A stretch of DNA of 64,000 nucleotides from Chlamydiales bacterium (GTDB lineage Bacteria; Chlamydiota; Chlamydiia; Chlamydiales; JAJFMA01). The notes under the pieces were generated by a model. It was not told the DNA's origin. It saw only the letters and a list, made by a program, of their open reading frames with translations, and made no database searches. The position numbers and the translations under genes were made by a program. Numbering within the stretch: position 1 is the first letter of the stretch; each line of letters starts with the position of its first letter. Positions 35,011-44,351 of the stretch are shown piece after piece. Location of the stretch: assembly GCA_030679955.1 (NCBI GenBank), contig JAUXSF010000001.1, forward strand, positions 1-64,000, given 5' to 3'.

Positions 35011-35029
35011 GGAAAGAGCAATGAAAGAG

Positions 35030-35599
35030 TTACTGAATGATTCGGAATGAATCAAAGAACTGTAATGCTTTCTCGGATGCTTCCATGGTTTCTTCTACAC
35101 TAGTCAACAGGAACACATTCTTGCTAGTAATGTGCAAGCGAATGTGTAAGTAACCGTCCCATCCAAAGTCATTGTTGCCCTGGCCTTTAGCGATGATGGA
35201 TATAACGCCATCTTCCGCTCTATGATAATCAACTACAAGAACCCCAACACCTTCAAGCACCGCGCATATTTGCTCAAAGTTATCGTCGAGGTCGTCTTGT
35301 TCTACGAAGCCCGGTAGTTCTACGAAGTCGGGCTCTTCGTCCGATTCGTCATCCCATTCGTCGTCTGCAGGCATTGGTACTGTGAGGACAAAAAACATGT
35401 TTTTTTCGGACATGCTAGAGATGACTGTCACTTCTGGAAGTTCTAAGACCACACCTTCTTCAGGTAGTGCAACTTCAAAAGTCTCATTGCCGGCAGCGTA
35501 AGAAAATGTGTTCCAAGTATTTTGTGACGATGCTTCAGCTTCACAAATATTGGCACAAGAAAATCCAGCTGCAAGAATGCAGAGTAGCAATTGTTTCAT
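35030..35599 (-). CDS. secreted acidic protein of unknown function
   Basis: 189 residues with a signal peptide (cleavage near A21). A very acidic stretch (D-D-E-W-D-D-E-S-D-E-E-P-D) lies near residue 80. The closing F-F-D-S-F-R-I-I-Q resembles F-F-Q-S-F-S-L-V-K at the end of the upstream neighbour, and both have an N-terminal W-x-T/E-x-x-Y-block, so the two are probably diverged relatives. No family recognised. Confidence 0.65.
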   Translation of the reverse strand: MKQLLLCILAAGFSCANICEAEASSQNTWNTFSYAAGNETFEVALPEEGVVLELPEVTVISSMSEKNMFFVLTVPMPADDEWDDESDEEPDFVELPGFVEQDDLDDNFEQICAVLEGVGVLVVDYHRAEDGVISIIAKGQGNNDFGWDGYLHIRLHITSKNVFLLTSVEETMEASEKALQFFDSFRIIQ

Positions 35600-35706
35600 G
35601 AAATCCCTCCCCAGGATTGTGTTAAGCCTTAAATGCTAACAGTTTGTGCCTTAAAATGAAAGAGTTAGCTCGAGAGCAATGAGCCTCCCCACTCTCGAAC
35701 AGGGTC

Positions 35707-36285
35707 CTATTTCACCAGTGAAAAGGACTGGAAGAAGCGTGTTAAGGTTTCTGATGGCTCGTTTTTATAGCCAGCGTTAAGCTCGTAATAGTTATTCTCC
35801 GACAGAACTGTCATGGTACGGATGTAAACTTTTTGGACGGAAAGGTAAACGAGCATGTCCATCATGACAAAATCACCGTTGTCATGGAGAGAGGATTCCA
35901 CAATAGTCCAGCCTTTTGGAAGGTGGTTTTTGTCGTTGGCCAATAATGTTTCCAGATATTCCATAGAAGATACGGACTTAACTTTGTGCTCAATTGGACA
36001 TACAGCAAGCGAATAGTGTTCTCGTTCACTCCTTAAGATGATGAATGGGCCAGATGTCGAAAAGCATGGAATGCCAGGATGGTCTATTTGCACTGTTTCA
36101 CAAAAAAAAATGTACTGGTGGGTTTCCCATGCGCTTGTAGAGGCTTCTACAGCTTTTTCCTGAACTTGATTCAAGACAGAGGAGGCGAGTAGAAGCGATG
36201 CTTCATTTTCATTGCCATAGGCCTTATCTGAATTTCCAGTTAAAGCTAAAGTTGATGCTAATATAAATGTTATAAATTGTTTCAC
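35707..36285 (-). CDS. secreted protein of unknown function, likely relative of the next gene
   Basis: 192 residues, signal peptide ending near G24, then W-E-T-H-Q-Y-I-F-F-C-E-T-V and a C-terminal F-F-Q-S-F-S-L-V-K. Predicted mainly beta. A 107-base gap, containing a weak 7-bp hairpin (35670-35698), separates it from the gene at 35030. No known function. Confidence 0.65.
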   Translation of the reverse strand: MKQFITFILASTLALTGNSDKAYGNENEASLLLASSVLNQVQEKAVEASTSAWETHQYIFFCETVQIDHPGIPCFSTSGPFIILRSEREHYSLAVCPIEHKVKSVSSMEYLETLLANDKNHLPKGWTIVESSLHDNGDFVMMDMLVYLSVQKVYIRTMTVLSENNYYELNAGYKNEPSETLTRFFQSFSLVK

Positions 36286-36427
36286 TTAAATCCCTCCATA
36301 TGGATTAAATAAATGTAAGGCCAGAACATATCATATTCACTATTAAAATAAAAATGAGCGAGAATTTTTCATGAGAAAATGCTCTTGAAAGATAAGACGT
36401 GGTGGAGTAAGCTTTTTGCTATCTCAC

Positions 36428-36517
36428 GGAGGAGTGTCAGAGCGGCCGAATGAGCCCGCTTGGAAAGCGTGTGTACGCGAAAGCGTACCGTGGGTTCGAA
36501 TCCCACCTCCTCCGCCA
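36428..36517 (+). tRNA. tRNA-Ser (anticodon GGA)
   Basis: Acceptor GGAGGAG with CTCCTCC, discriminator G and encoded CCA at 36515-36517; anticodon GGA at 36462-36464 in loop TTGGAAA, with one C-U mismatch in the anticodon stem; long variable arm; T arm GTGGGTTCGAATCCCAC. Reads UCC/UCU codons. Confidence 0.95.
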
Positions 36518-36696
36518 TTTTCCCCCTACATTAGTAATCTACCTTTGCCTGCATACCAAATGTTCAATGTTGGGATCACGATTATTTGTTGGAATACCCA
36601 TAAATATATTCGCAAATACCCAATTATACCATAAATACCCAATTCGGCGATGCAGACTTATGGATGGAGTGGACCTGATGGATAATGATTAACCTT

Positions 36697-36746
36697 GTCC
36701 ATAAGGTCTATAAGGTCCATTCACGTCCATAAGGTCTATAGTCCAT
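36697..36746. repeat. tandem gtccataaggtctataagg repeats
   Basis: Four gtccat words and three aaggtc words in 50 bases, immediately before the stop codon of the AspRS gene. The same words occur at 176-207. A simple repeat or a binding array; no function recognised. Confidence 0.5.
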
Positions 36747-36750
36747 TAGA

Positions 36751-38565
36751 CTATTCTTTAGCGAGCGATCCAAATTTGGGCTGCACGACTTTGATTAGAT
36801 CCTTGCTTGGCATGACCACCGATTCAGTACGCAATCCGCAGTTAAACGCAGTGCGATTGGCGGTTTTGAAGCGGTCATCGTAGTAGGTATCCAAGTTAAG
36901 CAAGTGTCCAAAGGGAGGTACCGCGCCTATTTCTAGGCCATAACGTTCTTTGATAACCTCTGGTTGCTCGAATTCGCATTTCTCGCCAACAAGTTCGGCG
37001 ACAGCTTTCATATCGAGCTTCAGATTGGATGGAATGTTGATTTGATAGTTTTTCTTACTATTCTTACCGCGTAAGATGATTGACTTCACGCCCTCTTCCA
37101 TGGTTGTACCGCGGACTCGGGAACTATCTTCGCTGGTAGGGGTTTCTTCATGCGTCAAGTGTTGGAACTCGCAGTCCTGTTGCCGCAATTGGCGAATGAT
37201 CTCGTTGCGGATGTTTTCGCCGCCGAAGAATATTTTTGAGCGAATACGATTTCCAGCGATACGTCGTGGATCTGATGGGAATAATGATGCCTCTCGAATA
37301 TTCTTTAAACCAAGGAAGGTCATGGTAAGACGTTCTAGGCCCATACCAAAGCCACCATGTGGAGGCATACCAAATTTAAAGATGCTCAAGTAGTCTGGGA
37401 AGTTTGCTGGATCCATTCCTTTAGAGCGGATGCCTTCCAACATGGAGTCATGTGTATGGCGTCGTTGACCGCCTGATGTGATTTCTGTTCCAGCGCAGAG
37501 CAGGTCAAAGGTGTTAGACAGTTCAGGATTTTCCTCGTTCGGAAAAGCGTAGAACGGTCGCTTGCTAGTTTTCCAGTCGATAACGAAGCATAAATCGGTG
37601 CCAAAAGTTTCGCGGGTATAGGCACATAGCTCTCGCTCAGATGCAGGGCTTAAATCTGGCTCATGACGTTCATCGATGCCAGTGCGTTTAAAGTAGATTT
37701 CTTGTGCTTCCGCAAAAGTGATTCTTGGCACTGGAACATCTTCAGGAACTTGCACAAGGTGCCCGCCAAGGATATCGATCTCATTTTGGCAGCGTTCACG
37801 GATGTATTTTACCATGAATTTTATGCAGCCTTCTTGTACATCCAAGACTTCATGCCAGTGGTCAAAGAAGCCCATTTCAAACTCGAATTGCTTGCCTTCA
37901 GTCAAATGTCGAGGTGTATTGGAGTTTTCTGCACGGAAGAAGGGCATCAAAGCAAACACACGCTCATTGACACCAACCATGATTTGCTTATAAAGCTGGC
38001 TGCTCTGTGCTAGCGTTGCCGTGTAACCGAAATAGTCGACAGTAAAGAATTCCGCGCCGCCTTCTGAAGAAGCTCCGATCATGTTGGGAGCGAAGTATTC
38101 GAAAGCTTGCACTTGGTCGTGCATGTAGAGACGGTAGGCGTGAGCTAGCTCTGCCTGTATTTTGAAAACAGCCTGCAGATGACGATTTCTCAGCGCTATA
38201 GGGCGATGGTCGAGGATAAAGTCGATATCGTTGTTCAGCTCAGGCTTGTAGTACTCGATGGGAGGCACTTCTTGAATAGGTACCTCGACCTCTATTGTTG
38301 GGTCAACGATTTCTACTCCCAGGCCACCTTGCTGAGATTCTACCACCTTGCCATGAATGGTCAATATTGACCCTGGTTGTAGGCTGGAGACCTTACGGAA
38401 CTCCTCTTTATCCATTACGACGACTTGAGCTAAGCCAGTGCGATCGCGTAGGATAAGGAAGTTAAGCTTGCCCATAGAGCGAACATTATTAAGCCAGCCG
38501 CGTACGCGAACTGTTTCATTTACATGCTTTGGAAGGGCTGCAACCGTAATACGTGGAGTTTTCAT
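36751..38565 (-). CDS. aspS: archaeal-type aspartyl-tRNA synthetase fused to a YbaK-like editing domain
   Basis: 604 residues from the ATG at 38565, with AGGTGA 6 bases upstream (the frame opens two codons earlier at a TTG). Residues about 5-105 are an OB-fold anticodon domain (R-V-R-G-W-L-N-N-V-R). About 130-440 is a class IIb core: motif 2 F-R-A-E-N-S-N-T-P-R-H-L-T-E, I-T-S-G-G-Q-R-R-H, and motif 3 H-G-G-F-G-M-G-L-E-R. The bacterial-type GAD insertion is absent, so it is the archaeal/eukaryotic class. Residues about 447-604 are a YbaK/ProX-type deacylase with the expected Lys in G-V-K-S-I-I-L (K494) and I-G-A-V-P-P-F-G-H. Whether it charges tRNA-Asp only or also tRNA-Asn is not decidable. 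The fusion suggests built-in proofreading. Confidence 0.82.
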   Translation of the reverse strand: MKTPRITVAALPKHVNETVRVRGWLNNVRSMGKLNFLILRDRTGLAQVVVMDKEEFRKVSSLQPGSILTIHGKVVESQQGGLGVEIVDPTIEVEVPIQEVPPIEYYKPELNNDIDFILDHRPIALRNRHLQAVFKIQAELAHAYRLYMHDQVQAFEYFAPNMIGASSEGGAEFFTVDYFGYTATLAQSSQLYKQIMVGVNERVFALMPFFRAENSNTPRHLTEGKQFEFEMGFFDHWHEVLDVQEGCIKFMVKYIRERCQNEIDILGGHLVQVPEDVPVPRITFAEAQEIYFKRTGIDERHEPDLSPASERELCAYTRETFGTDLCFVIDWKTSKRPFYAFPNEENPELSNTFDLLCAGTEITSGGQRRHTHDSMLEGIRSKGMDPANFPDYLSIFKFGMPPHGGFGMGLERLTMTFLGLKNIREASLFPSDPRRIAGNRIRSKIFFGGENIRNEIIRQLRQQDCEFQHLTHEETPTSEDSSRVRGTTMEEGVKSIILRGKNSKKNYQINIPSNLKLDMKAVAELVGEKCEFEQPEVIKERYGLEIGAVPPFGHLLNLDTYYDDRFKTANRTAFNCGLRTESVVMPSKDLIKVVQPKFGSLAKE

Positions 38566-38683
38566 CGTCAATCACCTAGAGATTATGAAGCCCTTAAGGT
38601 TACCCTGCCTGACTAATAAAATCAACGGTGCGGTACTGCCGGATGGGTGGAAATTAATATATGAAACCGCCTAGTATAGCCGC

Positions 38684-39466
38684 ATGTTGCAAACTTCGAC
38701 AAAAATTGTAGTGATCCTCCAACTCTGTTTGGTCTTTTCTGTCTTGATGTGGATATTCGCAGGACCATTCATGGGCGAATATTTCTCTGTGCAGTCCTCC
38801 AAGTTGTTGCACCAAGCGGTTATCGGCAAAGAAGAGCTGTTTGGTCAGTTGCCAAAGGCTAAACAGAGAGCAATAATCGCTAGTTATGATGGACTTCAGA
38901 ACCACTCTGAAAAGAGCTTTTTGATTAAAAGTCGCGAAGCAGTAGAAGATCTTTTATTCCATACACCATCCTTCACGCAAGCCTGGCTATTTTTTTCATT
39001 TATTCTTTGCATTATGTTGCTATTGCGTATCGAAGGTGCTACTACGGCAGCTTGGGTGCTCCCGCTTATCGCGCTTGCATTTTCCGTTGATAACCGCTGG
39101 AATGGCACACAGGGGACTGCACCGGACGCCTATCTTTTCCCATCGGAAGAGTACGTAGTATCTCATTACTCTGATAAGCCACTAGAGGGCAGTTACTCTG
39201 ACCAAAAGCAGCAGTTATTGGGCGCATGGCACAACTACCTTGTAGCTGAGTGGACCAAGGAAGCGCCTAGTGAAGATACAGAGATCTTTTCGCGTCAAGT
39301 CGAAGCAGGCGAGCACGCGTTTACTACCAAGCGCTTGGAAACACACCTGAGTGCTGCTGGAGCTACCAGCATACGTCAACCCTTTGGCACCAAGCCTGTT
39401 CCTTTGCTGCTGGTCTACATCTTCTGGAATTTCTTCTTTGCCTTATATGTGAATCGCAATAAGTAG
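38684..39466 (+). CDS. membrane protein of unknown function
   Basis: 260 residues with a hydrophobic segment at about 8-28, two at about 97-135 and one at about 240-257; hydrophilic loops of about 65 and 100 residues between them. The last residues are basic (N-R-N-K). No motif recognised. Divergent from the AspRS gene, with 118 bases between the start codons, and 91 bases upstream of the Rhs gene on the same strand. Confidence 0.6.
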   Translation: MLQTSTKIVVILQLCLVFSVLMWIFAGPFMGEYFSVQSSKLLHQAVIGKEELFGQLPKAKQRAIIASYDGLQNHSEKSFLIKSREAVEDLLFHTPSFTQAWLFFSFILCIMLLLRIEGATTAAWVLPLIALAFSVDNRWNGTQGTAPDAYLFPSEEYVVSHYSDKPLEGSYSDQKQQLLGAWHNYLVAEWTKEAPSEDTEIFSRQVEAGEHAFTTKRLETHLSAAGATSIRQPFGTKPVPLLLVYIFWNFFFALYVNRNK

Positions 39467-39557
39467 GATCACTTAGAATAGGCATAATTTTTTCTTGTTG
39501 ATGTTATCTAGTAAAATATTTACATTGATACACTTTCATTATCACTTGAGTCAGGCC

Positions 39558-42500
39558 ATGATCAAATTTGCTCTAACCCTCCTCATGCTACTGCTCAATT
39601 TGGGCAGGTTGCATGCGACTTCCGAGCTAAGACTAACTGCGGAAACCGAATCTTTAGCTGCCGTCTACGACTGCGTAAATGCTATTTCTGGCGATTTCTT
39701 TCACCGACAAACCGACATGGTTTTAGGCGTAGAACCTCTTAGCTATACGACTTGTTATGACAGTGGACACGTCTATTCAAGCCCTAAGGGATATGGGATA
39801 GGAAGCCAGTTTCCCTTTTACATGAAATATGTAACTGAAGGCTTTAAGAATAAAGAAATCATTCTTCCTGTTGCCGAACGTGAGGGATTCTATCTACCCT
39901 ATTTAAGAAGCATCCAAAACGGTTCTTTTTGTTTTACGATTCATCCCAAGGTGTTCAGTACTGGCTACACTAATTACTCCGATCAAGGCATTAGTGCGCA
40001 GAACAATATTCAGAATCGGTTAATCAAATTGCTCCCGGACTACTCAATGGAAGTTAGCGAGGGATCGGGCTTGAAGCGACTTTACCGTCCTTATAGGAAG
40101 TTTGACGAAACACGCAATGCAGAGGTCACTCAGTGGCATCTCGTTCAGGAGATACGCCCTAACGGGAATAAATTACTATTTGACTATGACAATCCAGGAT
40201 TTCCAAAAAGAATTACCGCCACCAATGCTGCCGAAACGGCAACCTACGGTTGGATGGAGTTTTCCTATGACGCTAGTGGCTATACACTCACGAGCAGTCA
40301 AGACCATCAAATCCGTTACAATACGAGCCCTATAGATATTCACCACCGCCAACGAAGCAGAGGGCACAATTTAGAATGGTGGACGCGAGATGATCATCTA
40401 ACGCAACTTTTAACGTCCCAAGGCATTGATACTACCTTTGAAATCAGCGCTAGTGCTAAGGAAGGCATCTCGCGGCAAATTACGCGAATTTGTAAGCCTG
40501 AGGGACGTTATTTACGCATCGACTATGGCAAAGGAGATAAAGCCGGTAAAGTCATTAGCTTGCACGCACCTTTGGGTGGTTCCAGTGACCCCGTGTTACT
40601 TGGCGCTTTTTCTTATCCTAATGCAAATACCACAGAAGTACGTAACTCCTATGGCACCAAAACCACATATCGATCGGAAAGTAGCCGAATCGTCAGTGTT
40701 GAGAAATATAACCAAAATGACACTCTTCATTCCGCACGACGGTACTTGTGGGATAACGACAGGCTAAAAGCCAGGGGTTTGGCAAATGCACAAGGGAAAT
40801 TCGTTGAGGTGATAGCTGCAAGCTATGACGAACGTGGCAATATTACTACAGAAGAGATTTTTGGCAACTTTTCAGGCACAGTCCCAGATGACTTTGATGT
40901 GGATGCAAACTTTCGCCCTTTAAGCAATACAGAATGTCGAAAAATCAATTTTGAATATAGCCAGGATGGATTTAATCTGCTGCTGAAAGAGCAACATTCT
41001 GATGGCAAAGTCATACAATACAGTTATTTGCCGGGGACTAACTTGCTTTCCGAAAAGCTCGTTAGCGACGGTAAAAACGTCTATTCACATCAAGTCAATG
41101 AATACCAGGATGGATTGCTAACCTGTACGATTACCGATGGTGAAATCAAGCGTATTAGTAGATATCCAAATGGATATCCAGAAAACATCACCGAGAGCTA
41201 CCTTGAGCAAGGTAGAGAAAAGCTTCTTAAGAGAATCTTCAAGCACTATGACGGTAAAAGCCAGTTGATTCAAGAGGACATTTTTGACGCCAGCGATCTT
41301 CTCAGCTATTCGCTGAAGTATTTCTATGACCAGAAAGGAAATCTTATTCAAGAAACCGATCCTATTGGACGCGTGACAAAATACGAATATGACGCCAATA
41401 AGAACAAAATCTATCAGGAGTTGGTTGAAGGCGGATATGGAACGGTATTTATTTATGATCTTAGCAATCGTTTGATCGAGGAGAGAGAATATCACAATGA
41501 CTCCTCAATTCTAATCACTCGTTACAGCTATGATTATTTAGGTAACTGTACAAGCGTTACAGACTCCTTTGGTAACCAAACGCAATATCATTTTGACGAA
41601 TTTGGCCGACAAATCAGCAAGGTCTTACCCCTTGGTGGCGTTGAGCAGAAAGAGTATGACATTGTTGGAAATGTTATTGCTGAAACAAACCCTTCAGGGG
41701 ATCGTACTGCCACACAATACAATGTACTTGGCAAGCCCACTCTAATTCAATACCCTGATGGTACCGAAGAAAGGTTTCAATACAATCTTAATGGCACGCT
41801 TGCTAGGAAGTGGGACGTCCATGGAGTCTGCACTCAATACACCTACGATATTCTAGGGCGAGTCATCAAGACTGAGTGTGGAACTCGCACCACTCAAAAC
41901 ATCTACATAGGAAAGAATCTCGTTCAAGCAATTGATGCTATGGGATTCAGAACCGACTATGGCTATGACGGGGCTGGAAGAAGGATTTCTGAGCAAACTC
42001 AAACAACCAGCAAGACGTTTGCCTATGATTCGTTGGGGCGTCTTTCGTGTACTACTCAAGGTGATGTTCGCATTGTTGACGAGTTTGATAGCTTAGGACG
42101 AGTCAGTGAGAAGCGTACTGAGAATCTACAAGGGGATATCCAGCGTAGGGAATGTTTTGAGTATGATATTCGCGACAACCAAACGGTTACGAAAAAATAC
42201 ATAGATGCTGAAAATTTCGTCCTTACCGAAACAAGGTATGATACTCGCAACCGGCCTGTGCTTATCACTGATCCCTTGGGTCAAAGAACTTTGATACATA
42301 ATTTTGAGCGTTATCCAAGCCCAGTAGATAGCTCAGCCTTTGTTTTAAGAAAGACTTTTACCGATCCAATGGATGGCAAAACCATCGAAGTGTACGATTC
42401 AATGGATCGCATCACTTCGACTGAAAAGCTCGGTCCTAATGACCAACGTCTTGCCTATCAGCAAAACTCTTATGACAGCTGTGGGAGAAAAGTTCGCCAA

Positions 42501-44348
42501 GAAGATGACGTCATACTATCAGGGCTACCTAAGGGTACGTATGTCATTACGTGGCGATATGACAGCATGAATAGAGTTGTGTACATATGCGAACAAAATA
42601 GCAAAAACACCTACTATACGTATGCTAAAGGGCTACTTGCAACCAAGGTAAAACCTGACGGAGTTACCCTGCATTATTCATACAATGATTATGGGAAACT
42701 ACAGCAACTCTCTTCTTCGGATGGGTCAATCGCTTACCGTTATGCATATGACGATAATGACAATCTTATTTCCGCGATGGATCTGATCAACAACCGTGAA
42801 ATCATTAGACAATATCATGACAATCACTTGTCCCTTGAGATACTCGCTAATGGACATCGCGTTGACTACAGCTACATCAACGGTAGATTAGATAAAGTCC
42901 ATTTTCAGGACAAAAAGGCAGTTCAATACAAATACGACGGCGTTAACTTGTCCCATGTATCCCGCCTAGACTCATCCGGAAAGCAATCTTATCAGCATTG
43001 CTACAAAGACTATGACTGGAGAGGGCTTTGCCACAGAATGATTTTGCCCTTTAACGTTTGCGAACTAACTCTTCGTTATGATGCTTTGGGTCGCCCTGTC
43101 TCAATCGACTCACCCCATTGGGCCGAGATCCTTCACGAGTATGACGCTGTAGGGAATTTGAAAAAGGCAACGGTTAAAGATCCTAAAGGGTCTATGGACC
43201 ATCAATTTGAGTATGACGGTCTTTATCAGCTTGTACGTGAAGCAGGGGCGATTACTCAAGAATACGTTTGTGACTCGATAGGTAATCAGATTTCATCTGA
43301 GCAAGAAGTCAATCATCTAAACCAGTTGACGAGCACTTTTACATATGATCAAAACGGAAACATTGTTGCTGGAGACCACACCTATCAATATGACGCCCTT
43401 GATCGGCTAGTTCAAGCAGATGCAGTTTCTTATTCTTATGATGCCTTTGGTCGGCGCCTGACGCGCAGTACGGACAAGTATATTTATCAAAACCAGGACG
43501 AGATAGGTAGTGAGAGTGAATTTCGCGTGATGAGTAAGGGGCTTACCGTTGCGATTGAAAAGGGTGGCCACGTTTACGCCCCAATACATGACCATAGAGG
43601 CAATATATGCTGCTTGATCAATTGTAAAAACGGCAGGCCGGAAGAATTCTACCGTTACTCAGCATACGAACAGACTGAAACAATTGGCACTGTGAATAGT
43701 CCTTGGGGATTATCTGGTAAGCGTTTTGACAGACATACAAAGCTATGGCACTTTGGTAAGCGAGACTACAATTCAGAGTTACGGCGTTGGATGACGCCCG
43801 ATCCTGCAGGATTTGTGGACGGATGTAACTTGTACGCCTATCTTATGAATCGACCATTTCGCTATACTGATCCCGATGGACGATTTGTGATTGCGCTGCC
43901 TTTGTTTGTTTGGGGCGGAGCCGTTGGGGTCGCGTGGGTATTACCCTCGATTACAACAATAGCCTGCACAGCAGCCGTCCTTTGGGGCTTTCAGGAAGGA
44001 TGCAAAGCCATTGATTCCTCCGTGTCAAAGACTGAATGGAGGGAAGAAAAGTTTCCTGGAGCTCCTCAAGATCTTGAGAAAGATTCTAGATGGGAAGAAA
44101 TTAGTCACCCACAAGCAAGGGGTAGGGGGCGACGAAGATTTAAAAATAGAGATACTGGAGAGATTCTAGAATATGATAAGGGCAGGCCTGGCGAGCCAGG
44201 GCACAGGGGGCATGACCATTACCATCGACCAAATCCAAGGTCCGATGGTCGAAGTGGCGAAGAATATTTAGATCATATTGGAAATCCTTGCAGTGACGGT
44301 AGCAATCGATCTCACCTCTATCCTCCAAAAGGAATACAATGGGAATAG
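39558..44348 (+). CDS. Rhs/YD-repeat protein with a His-rich toxin-like C-terminus
   Basis: 1596 residues from the ATG that opens a clean signal peptide (M-I-K-F-A-L-T-L-L-M-L-L-L-N-L-G-R-L-H-A); the frame starts 21 codons earlier. From about residue 380 to 1400 there are dozens of YD repeats (Y-D-x-x-G-x-x/N-x-x-x-x-Y), which form a hollow shell. The Rhs core ends with R-R-W-M-T-P-D-P-A-G, Y-A-Y-L-M-N-R-P and Y-T-D-P-D-G. The last about 155 residues are variable in such proteins: a hydrophobic stretch of about 35, then a polar tip with Y-D-K-G-R-P-G-E-P-G-H-R-G-H-D-H-Y-H-R-P-N-P and L-D-H-I-G-N-P. The clustered His suggest a metal-dependent nuclease, but the family was not identified. The next gene begins 4 bases after its stop. 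Confidence 0.85.
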   Translation: MIKFALTLLMLLLNLGRLHATSELRLTAETESLAAVYDCVNAISGDFFHRQTDMVLGVEPLSYTTCYDSGHVYSSPKGYGIGSQFPFYMKYVTEGFKNKEIILPVAEREGFYLPYLRSIQNGSFCFTIHPKVFSTGYTNYSDQGISAQNNIQNRLIKLLPDYSMEVSEGSGLKRLYRPYRKFDETRNAEVTQWHLVQEIRPNGNKLLFDYDNPGFPKRITATNAAETATYGWMEFSYDASGYTLTSSQDHQIRYNTSPIDIHHRQRSRGHNLEWWTRDDHLTQLLTSQGIDTTFEISASAKEGISRQITRICKPEGRYLRIDYGKGDKAGKVISLHAPLGGSSDPVLLGAFSYPNANTTEVRNSYGTKTTYRSESSRIVSVEKYNQNDTLHSARRYLWDNDRLKARGLANAQGKFVEVIAASYDERGNITTEEIFGNFSGTVPDDFDVDANFRPLSNTECRKINFEYSQDGFNLLLKEQHSDGKVIQYSYLPGTNLLSEKLVSDGKNVYSHQVNEYQDGLLTCTITDGEIKRISRYPNGYPENITESYLEQGREKLLKRIFKHYDGKSQLIQEDIFDASDLLSYSLKYFYDQKGNLIQETDPIGRVTKYEYDANKNKIYQELVEGGYGTVFIYDLSNRLIEEREYHNDSSILITRYSYDYLGNCTSVTDSFGNQTQYHFDEFGRQISKVLPLGGVEQKEYDIVGNVIAETNPSGDRTATQYNVLGKPTLIQYPDGTEERFQYNLNGTLARKWDVHGVCTQYTYDILGRVIKTECGTRTTQNIYIGKNLVQAIDAMGFRTDYGYDGAGRRISEQTQTTSKTFAYDSLGRLSCTTQGDVRIVDEFDSLGRVSEKRTENLQGDIQRRECFEYDIRDNQTVTKKYIDAENFVLTETRYDTRNRPVLITDPLGQRTLIHNFERYPSPVDSSAFVLRKTFTDPMDGKTIEVYDSMDRITSTEKLGPNDQRLAYQQNSYDSCGRKVRQEDDVILSGLPKGTYVITWRYDSMNRVVYICEQNSKNTYYTYAKGLLATKVKPDGVTLHYSYNDYGKLQQLSSSDGSIAYRYAYDDNDNLISAMDLINNREIIRQYHDNHLSLEILANGHRVDYSYINGRLDKVHFQDKKAVQYKYDGVNLSHVSRLDSSGKQSYQHCYKDYDWRGLCHRMILPFNVCELTLRYDALGRPVSIDSPHWAEILHEYDAVGNLKKATVKDPKGSMDHQFEYDGLYQLVREAGAITQEYVCDSIGNQISSEQEVNHLNQLTSTFTYDQNGNIVAGDHTYQYDALDRLVQADAVSYSYDAFGRRLTRSTDKYIYQNQDEIGSESEFRVMSKGLTVAIEKGGHVYAPIHDHRGNICCLINCKNGRPEEFYRYSAYEQTETIGTVNSPWGLSGKRFDRHTKLWHFGKRDYNSELRRWMTPDPAGFVDGCNLYAYLMNRPFRYTDPDGRFVIALPLFVWGGAVGVAWVLPSITTIACTAAVLWGFQEGCKAIDSSVSKTEWREEKFPGAPQDLEKDSRWEEISHPQARGRGRRRFKNRDTGEILEYDKGRPGEPGHRGHDHYHRPNPRSDGRSGEEYLDHIGNPCSDGSNRSHLYPPKGIQWE

Positions 44349-44351
44349 CAT

